Positions 1 through 3,907 of a stretch of DNA of 6,859 nucleotides are shown in pieces. Every line of letters begins with the position of its first letter. The first letter of the stretch is position 1. Source of the stretch: Deltaproteobacteria bacterium (GTDB lineage: Bacteria; Myxococcota; B64-G9); the NCBI GenBank assembly GCA_003647095.1, contig QMME01000214.1, positions 1 to 6,859 of the forward strand. Direction: 5' to 3'. Position numbers and translations under genes: made by a program. The notes beneath the pieces are model-generated. The model made no database searches. It was given only the letters and a program-made list of their open reading frames with translations, and was not told the origin of the DNA.

Positions 1-1
1 G

Positions 2-775
2 TGCCCCGGTGATGCCTGGTTGACCTCGGCCCCGGTGCCCGGATGGCAACAAGAGGCGTACATGCTGCTGGCGGGCCGGGCGGGCTCCCTGGCACTACTG
101 CCGGAGCAACCAGGAAGCCGGGGACCCATCCGGAAAACCTGCCGGCAGAATGATCCCCTGGCAGCAGTGAGGGTCCGTGGAGAATACTTCTGGCTGTGCC
201 GTCGCACCGGCGTGTCCAGGCTGAGCAGGCAAGGGCAGGTGAGCGGGCTCGAGGTGACCGGTTGCCGACAGACGGCGCCGGTGGGCGATAACAACTCCTA
301 TATCCTGGATAAACGGGGTTGCCTGTGGTTTCTGGACCTTGGCTCACGGCACATGGAAAAACGGGCCTGCTGGCCGGGAGCCCGCGGTGGCAGCCTGCAT
401 TTTACCAACCCCGAGCGAGGAATGATCATCGGTGTCGACGGTTTCCAGGCGGTAACCGTCGATGGTGGGTATCACTGGACCTTGCGCCGGAAGCAACCGT
501 CGGTAATCTCCGGGAAGAAGGTACATCCGGAGTTGCGGCTGCCGGCAGGAGAGGAGATAGGTGATCTGGCCAGTCGCGACGAATTCCGCCTGCTGGTGAT
601 CGGCCGTTCGGGACGGATCTGGATAACGGAAAATGGCGGCCATAGTTGGTCACCGCTGGAACTTCCCAACCATGCCCGGGCTTGTCGGATAGCCTGTCTG
701 GACACCGGCAACACCTGCCTGGTGGCCGACTGCAACGGCAACCTGTTCTTGCTACAAGCATTCTCGCACCGATAG
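2..775 (+). CDS. BNR/YCF48-like beta-propeller protein, 5' end cut by window edge
   Basis: The reading frame is open to the left edge: codons from base 2 read CPGDAW before the TTG at 20. That TTG is therefore probably internal and the true start lies outside the window. At least 257 residues are visible, ending in TAG. Two Asp-box-like motifs of the BNR/sialidase type are seen, TVDGGYHW (residues 146-153 counted from the TTG) and TENGGHSW (203-210). Each follows a short beta-strand stretch of the form GRIWIT, and a third degenerate blade-like stretch (NTCLVADCNGNLFLL) lies near the C-terminus. This pattern fits a beta-propeller of the YCF48/BNR kind, often exported or periplasmic in Gram-negative bacteria. 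No catalytic residues are identifiable, and any signal peptide would be off-window. The many cysteines (41, 60, 81, 101, 117, 222, 226, 233, 238) would suit an exported, disulfide-bonded protein. The molecular function is unknown. It precedes the pilZ gene by 46 bases on the same strand and may or may not share its transcript. Confidence 0.72.
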   Translation, partial: CPGDAWLTSAPVPGWQQEAYMLLAGRAGSLALLPEQPGSRGPIRKTCRQNDPLAAVRVRGEYFWLCRRTGVSRLSRQGQVSGLEVTGCRQTAPVGDNNSYILDKRGCLWFLDLGSRHMEKRACWPGARGGSLHFTNPERGMIIGVDGFQAVTVDGGYHWTLRRKQPSVISGKKVHPELRLPAGEEIGDLASRDEFRLLVIGRSGRIWITENGGHSWSPLELPNHARACRIACLDTGNTCLVADCNGNLFLLQAFSHR

Positions 776-786
776 CAATCCCGATC

Positions 787-815
787 TTGCCTGTCAGCAA
801 CTGCTGGCATACTAT
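787..815 (+). promoter_or_regulatory. Weak sigma70-like promoter candidate before pilZ
   Basis: In the 46-base gap before pilZ, TTGCCT (787-792) and TACTAT (810-815) are spaced by 17 bases, each matching four of six positions of the -35 and -10 consensus. Transcription from it would start at or next to the ATG at 822, giving an essentially leaderless mRNA. That would agree with the lack of a Shine-Dalgarno sequence before this ATG. Matches this weak occur by chance, so this is only a candidate. Confidence 0.18.
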
Positions 816-821
816 GGCCCC

Positions 822-1277
822 ATGACCGACCGGGAACAGCGCCGTGATGGAAGAATCACCTGCGAGGTACGGGTGGAGTACCGGACGGTAGGCAGTTTCA
901 TCAGCGATTGGACGGACAATATCTCCAAGGGAGGCATGTTCCTGCGCAGCGAATCCCCCTTGCGTCCCGGTTCCCAGCTACGGCTGGTGTTTTCCCTGCC
1001 CGGCAACCCGGTGCTCTTCGATATCATCGGGGAAGTGCGCTGGGTCAGAAGAGCCAAGCGCGGTCAGGGCGCGGGCATGGGCATCGAGTTCACCGGCTTG
1101 GACGAAAACATACGTGACCGCATCGAGCGCTTCCTGAAGATGAACCAGGCAGAAGGATGCGGGCCAGGCCAGCAACAGCGGCAACAACCTGCCTTCCAGG
1201 ACGAGGACACGCACCCTAGAATTCGGATATCTGCCCTCGAACCCAGCAGACGAGACGACGAGTCCAGAGATGAATAA
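822..1277 (+). CDS. PilZ domain protein (TIGR02266-like), putative c-di-GMP receptor
   Basis: A 151-residue cytoplasmic protein with one PilZ domain over residues 5-107. Both halves of the c-di-GMP binding signature are visible: the arginine motif RRDGR (R7 to R11, RxxxR) and NISKGG (N33, S35, G38; the D/NxSxxG motif). These are followed by the typical subfamily strands, PLRPGSQLRLVFSLPG (residues 46-61), GEVRWVR and GMGIEFTGLDE. Because both motifs are intact, binding of c-di-GMP is likely. The partner or output is not shown, as there is no second enzymatic domain. Residues from about 110 to 151 form a polar, glutamine- and charge-rich tail with no recognised fold. The ATG at 822 was chosen because it sits just before the RxxxR motif. 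No Shine-Dalgarno sequence precedes it. The end overlaps the next gene by 8 bases, suggesting translational coupling. The domain assignment is firm; the specific subfamily is my recognition of the pattern. Confidence 0.88.
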   Translation: MTDREQRRDGRITCEVRVEYRTVGSFISDWTDNISKGGMFLRSESPLRPGSQLRLVFSLPGNPVLFDIIGEVRWVRRAKRGQGAGMGIEFTGLDENIRDRIERFLKMNQAEGCGPGQQQRQQPAFQDEDTHPRIRISALEPSRRDDESRDE

Positions 1278-1548
1278 CGATAGACGGCGAGACATCCCCC
1301 GACCTTTCTCATTCGATAAGATGAGATTCAAACGGGTTGAAGTCAGGGCCGATGGTGTGCTCTACCGGGGCGTGCTCATCGGTGCCGATGACGAGGACAT
1401 CTATATCAAAGGGGCACTGAGCTGGATAATCCTGCCGCTGGACAAGGTGGTCTCGGTTCACCTGGAAGGTCAACGACCCGGCTTGGATGACAAGAAAGAC
1501 ATTGCCGCTTCCTTCTATTACCCCCCCGAGGACATGGAAGAAAAATAG
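1270..1548 (+). CDS. Small conserved-type protein, possible Sm/SH3-like beta-barrel
   Basis: A 92-residue protein of unknown function. Residues 21-63 alternate hydrophobic and polar positions in a way that suggests five short strands: VEVRADG, VLYRGVLIGAD, DEDIYIKG, SWIILPL and VVSVHLEG. The G-x-x-x-x-G-x-L-x-G-x-D-D-E-D core followed by I-L-P-L-D-K-V-V-S-V resembles the Sm1/Sm2 layout of LSm-like folds or other small beta-barrels. This is a fold guess, not a family match. Charged tails (NNDRRRD at the start, PPEDMEEK at the end) flank it, and there is no signal peptide or membrane segment. The ATG at 1270 lies inside the last codons of pilZ (8-base overlap) and has no good ribosome site of its own, consistent with coupling. 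The stop is one base before the miaB ATG. Two of the proline codons lie in a run of seven C. The position suggests co-expression with miaB. It is likely a real gene because frame, spacing and composition fit the operon. Confidence 0.75.
   Translation: MNNDRRRDIPRPFSFDKMRFKRVEVRADGVLYRGVLIGADDEDIYIKGALSWIILPLDKVVSVHLEGQRPGLDDKKDIAASFYYPPEDMEEK
1536..1540 (+). promoter_or_regulatory. Ribosome binding site deciding the miaB start
   Basis: GGAAG ends nine bases before the ATG at 1550. It supports that ATG over the in-frame ATG at 1487, which lies deep inside the preceding gene and would add 21 residues unlike the MiaB family. Confidence 0.6.
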
Positions 1549-1549
1549 C

Positions 1550-2887
1550 ATGAGCGGCAGGCGCAGTCCCAGCACTTTCACCATTCGCACCTTCGGCTGC
1601 CAGATGAACGAGCACGATTCGGAAAAGATGTCGCGATTGCTGCTCGATATGGGGCTACGCCCAGCTGGCGATTCGATTCCCGCCGACCTGGTCATTATCA
1701 ACACCTGTTCGGTTCGGGCCAAGCCGGAACACAAGGCCTTGAGCGAGGCAGGCCGTTACCAGAGTGCTCGCCGTCACCGAGGCACCCTGGTGCTACTGAC
1801 CGGCTGCGTGGCCCAGCAGGAAGGGCAAAAGCTGCTGAAGAAGGTGGACTACCTGGATGCGGTTCTGGGCCCTGATGCCATCGGCCGGCTTCCCGATATC
1901 GTCTCCCGGCTGTCCAGGGGACAGGGACCGCTGTTGGATGTACAGCTGCATACCCGCAGCGAACCCCGCTTCATCAATGTCGATCCGCCGCTACGAGCCG
2001 GTCCCAAGGCGCTGGTGACCATAATGAAGGGATGCGACAACTTCTGCAGCTACTGCATCGTTCCCTACGTGAGGGGACGGGAGGTGAGCCGGCCGGCCGG
2101 CGACATCCTGCGTGAGGTCGAAAGCCTGGCCCGTGCCGGCTGTCGCGAGGTCACGTTGTTGGGCCAAAACGTCAACTCCTACCACGATGCCCGGGGTACT
2201 GGCTTTGCCCAGCTCTTGCGCGCCCTCAACGAGCAAGCGGCGGTGGAACGCATCCGCTTCACCTCCAGCCATCCCCGCGACGTCGACGAACAAATGATAG
2301 CCGTGGTCGCCGAGTGCCAGCGAGTTTGCGAGCACGTTCACCTGGGCCTGCAGTCGGGCTCCGACAGCGTGCTGCGAAGAATGAACAGAGGCTACCGCGG
2401 GGATGAGTTTCTCGACAAGGCCCTGCGTCTCCGGCAGGTGGTGCCGCAGATAGCCATCACCACCGATATCATCGTCGGATTTCCCGGAGAGAACGAGAGC
2501 GATTTTCAACGTACCCTGGCCATCGTCGAACAGGTACGCTTCGACCAGGCCTACTCCTTCAAGTACTCTCCCAGACCGCTTACCGCCGCCGCGCGCTGGC
2601 CGGACGATGTGCCTGCCGAGATCAAGACAGAACGCCTGGAGCGCCTGCAGTTGCTGATCAGCGAGTGTGAACAGGAACGACTGTCCTTGCAGGTGGGTAG
2701 CCGACAGCAGGTGCTGGTGGAGGGGACAAGCATCCGCGACAGCCAGGCCTGGCGCGGACGTACCCGCTCCAACCAGGTGGTAAACTTCAGCAGCAACGGA
2801 CGGTTGCTACCTGGACAGTTGGTGGAGGTGGAGATTGTCGAGGTGCGGGGACATACCTTGTGGGGACGCATGCTTGACAATGGGTAG
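1550..2887 (+). CDS. miaB: tRNA-2-methylthio-N6-dimethylallyladenosine synthase MiaB
   Basis: A radical SAM methylthiotransferase that converts i6A at position 37 of tRNAs reading UNN codons to ms2i6A, acting in the cytoplasm with two [4Fe-4S] clusters and SAM. The protein has 445 residues from ATG 1550, normal for the family. The N-terminal MTTase domain has TFGCQMNEHDSE with C17, then NTCSVR with C53 and TGCVAQ with C86, the three ligands of the auxiliary cluster. The radical SAM domain has GCDNFCSYCIVPYVRGRE with C162, C166 and C169 (CxxxCxxC). It continues with TLLGQNVNSY (202-211), HLGLQSGS (264-271) and TDIIVGFPGE (305-314). A TRAM RNA-binding domain occupies about 380-442. The FGCQMNEHDSE and NTCSVRAKPEHK signatures favour MiaB over the paralogues RimO and MtaB. 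One oddity is FKYSPRPLTAAA (337-348), where the family usually has SPRPGTPAA. All catalytic cysteines are present, so it should be active. The gene starts one base after the small upstream gene and is followed by the DUF151 gene after 33 bases. Confidence 0.97.
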   Translation: MSGRRSPSTFTIRTFGCQMNEHDSEKMSRLLLDMGLRPAGDSIPADLVIINTCSVRAKPEHKALSEAGRYQSARRHRGTLVLLTGCVAQQEGQKLLKKVDYLDAVLGPDAIGRLPDIVSRLSRGQGPLLDVQLHTRSEPRFINVDPPLRAGPKALVTIMKGCDNFCSYCIVPYVRGREVSRPAGDILREVESLARAGCREVTLLGQNVNSYHDARGTGFAQLLRALNEQAAVERIRFTSSHPRDVDEQMIAVVAECQRVCEHVHLGLQSGSDSVLRRMNRGYRGDEFLDKALRLRQVVPQIAITTDIIVGFPGENESDFQRTLAIVEQVRFDQAYSFKYSPRPLTAAARWPDDVPAEIKTERLERLQLLISECEQERLSLQVGSRQQVLVEGTSIRDSQAWRGRTRSNQVVNFSSNGRLLPGQLVEVEIVEVRGHTLWGRMLDNG

Positions 2888-2909
2888 TGTATAGTCGGAG
2901 GATGGAGTC

Positions 2910-2915
2910 GGAGGT
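2910..2915 (+). promoter_or_regulatory. Strong Shine-Dalgarno for the bifunctional nuclease gene
   Basis: GGAGGT lies five bases before the ATG at 2921 and fixes that start. The nine bases AGTCGGAGG containing it (2906-2914) are an exact copy of 2893-2901, so the 33-base gap holds two Shine-Dalgarno-like sites. The upstream copy ends directly at a different-frame ATG (2902) that opens only a shadow frame. Confidence 0.75.
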
Positions 2916-2920
2916 AAGAC

Positions 2921-3460
2921 ATGGGTCCGGAGCAAGAGGACAAGGTCAAGATGGTGGTGGCGGGGATCACTCTCGACCAAAGCAACAATATGCCCATTAT
3001 CATTCTCAGGGGCGAAGAAGAAGAGGTGGCCATTCCCATCTGGATAGGGCTCATCGAAGCCAGTGCCATCGCTACCGAACTAGAAGGTATCGCCTTGCCG
3101 CGTCCCATGACCCACGACCTGCTGAAAAACGTCCTGGAGACCATGGGTGGCCGGGTGCTGCGCGTGGAAGTGAGTGACCTGCGGGAAAACACCTTCTACG
3201 CCGTTCTCTACATCGAGCAGGGGGGGGCCGTTCACCAGATAGATGCCCGCCCCTCCGACTCCATCGCCCTGGCATTGCGTACCTCGGCACCCATATTCGT
3301 GTCCCGCCAGGTGCTGGACAAGTCCCAGCACGTGGACATGGAGATGCTCAAGCAGGCACTGGGGGAAGGACCGGATGGCGAGGGCAAGAGCGACAAGGAT
3401 CGCTGGACCGAGATACTGGAGAACCTGAAGCCGGAAGATTTCGGCAAATACAAAATGTAA
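2921..3460 (+). CDS. Bifunctional nuclease family protein (DUF151/BFN)
   Basis: A 179-residue cytoplasmic protein of the bifunctional nuclease (BFN, DUF151) family. Plant and some bacterial members have been linked to RNase and DNase activity or to stress responses, but for most bacterial members the substrate is not established. The BFN domain spans about residues 8-133. It shows IPIWIGLIEASAIATELEG (38-56), then RPMTHDLLKNVLETMGG (61-77), and the hallmark IDARPSDSIALALR (107-120). A short linker rich in Gly, Asp and Lys follows (149-160), then the conserved-looking end RWTEILENLKPEDFGKYKM. The start at ATG 2921 is fixed by a strong GGAGGT site. It is 33 bases after miaB and 36 before vanZ, all on one strand, so co-transcription is likely. 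A run of eight G at 3220-3227 lies inside the domain, upstream of the IDARPSD motif; loss of one G would stop translation at 3242. The family call is firm; the biochemical role is not. Confidence 0.93.
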   Translation: MGPEQEDKVKMVVAGITLDQSNNMPIIILRGEEEEVAIPIWIGLIEASAIATELEGIALPRPMTHDLLKNVLETMGGRVLRVEVSDLRENTFYAVLYIEQGGAVHQIDARPSDSIALALRTSAPIFVSRQVLDKSQHVDMEMLKQALGEGPDGEGKSDKDRWTEILENLKPEDFGKYKM

Positions 3461-3496
3461 CCCCTTTTCGGGGGGGAATATCGGGTCGAATTCATC

Positions 3497-3892
3497 GTGC
3501 ACAAGTTCATTCGTTACTGGTTGCCGTTACTTGTCTATGCCGTGTGCATTCTGGTGGCTTCTTTGTGGCTCCGCGGCCCGGCCAGCCTGGTGAAGGTTTT
3601 CGGAGACAAGCCACTGCACGCGCTGGAGTACGGCTTGTTGGCGGTGTTGGCCTTACGCGCGCTTGGTCACGGACTGAACCTGGAGATGCGTTGGGCGACT
3701 ATCGGCAGCTTGGTGCTGGTGGCCGGCTTCGGCACCATCGACGAGTTGGTGCAGAGTCTCAACCCGGCCCGCAGTCCAGACCCCCTGGACGTGGCTGCCG
3801 ACGCCCTGGGCGGGCTCGTCGGCGCTGCCCTATACCTGTTGCTGAAGCGCCTGTTCAGGAAAGTCGTCAAGCCGGCTGTCCAGTCGGACTGA
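3497..3892 (+). CDS. VanZ-like family small membrane protein
   Basis: A 131-residue inner-membrane protein with four predicted hydrophobic segments at about residues 7-25, 40-57, 66-80 and 100-117. The conserved VanZ-like pattern is present: DKPLHALEYG (37-46, with D37, H41 and E44), then DELVQ (82-86) and RSPDPLDVAADALGG (92-106, with D95, D98 and D102). VanZ of enterococci gives low-level teicoplanin resistance, but most VanZ-like proteins in Gram-negative bacteria have no known function and resistance should not be inferred here. The GTG at 3497 is the only usable start: the frame upstream has no start codon back to the TAA at 3458, which is the stop of the preceding gene in the same frame. 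No strong Shine-Dalgarno sequence precedes it. The C-terminal 15 residues are basic (KRLFRKVVK), consistent with a cytoplasmic end. It ends 15 bases before the stop of the convergent lipoprotein gene. Confidence 0.9.
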   Translation: MHKFIRYWLPLLVYAVCILVASLWLRGPASLVKVFGDKPLHALEYGLLAVLALRALGHGLNLEMRWATIGSLVLVAGFGTIDELVQSLNPARSPDPLDVAADALGGLVGAALYLLLKRLFRKVVKPAVQSD

Positions 3893-3907
3893 AGATCCGG
3901 CGTCGGT

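Noticed and set aside
1487..1549. An in-frame upstream start for miaB at 1487
   Set aside because: It would overlap the small gene by 62 bases and add a 21-residue extension not typical of MiaB, while ATG 1550 has a GGAAG site at good spacing.
1991..2509. A 172-residue minus-strand frame inside miaB
   Set aside because: It lies wholly antisense to the radical SAM domain of a clear MiaB and has no family features.
3461..3473. CCCC-TTTTC-GGGG hairpin after the BFN stop as a terminator
   Set aside because: The stem is only four base pairs and no T tract follows. vanZ lies 36 bases on in the same direction, so termination here is unlikely.
3458..3497. BFN and vanZ being one gene split by a stop, as they share a frame
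   Set aside because: The BFN protein ends in its normal-looking FGKYKM terminus and VanZ begins with its normal first membrane segment, so the shared frame is coincidence.
3497..3892. VanZ-like gene as a glycopeptide resistance determinant
   Set aside because: Most VanZ-like proteins in Gram-negative bacteria are not tied to resistance, and no vanA, vanH, vanX or regulator genes are near.
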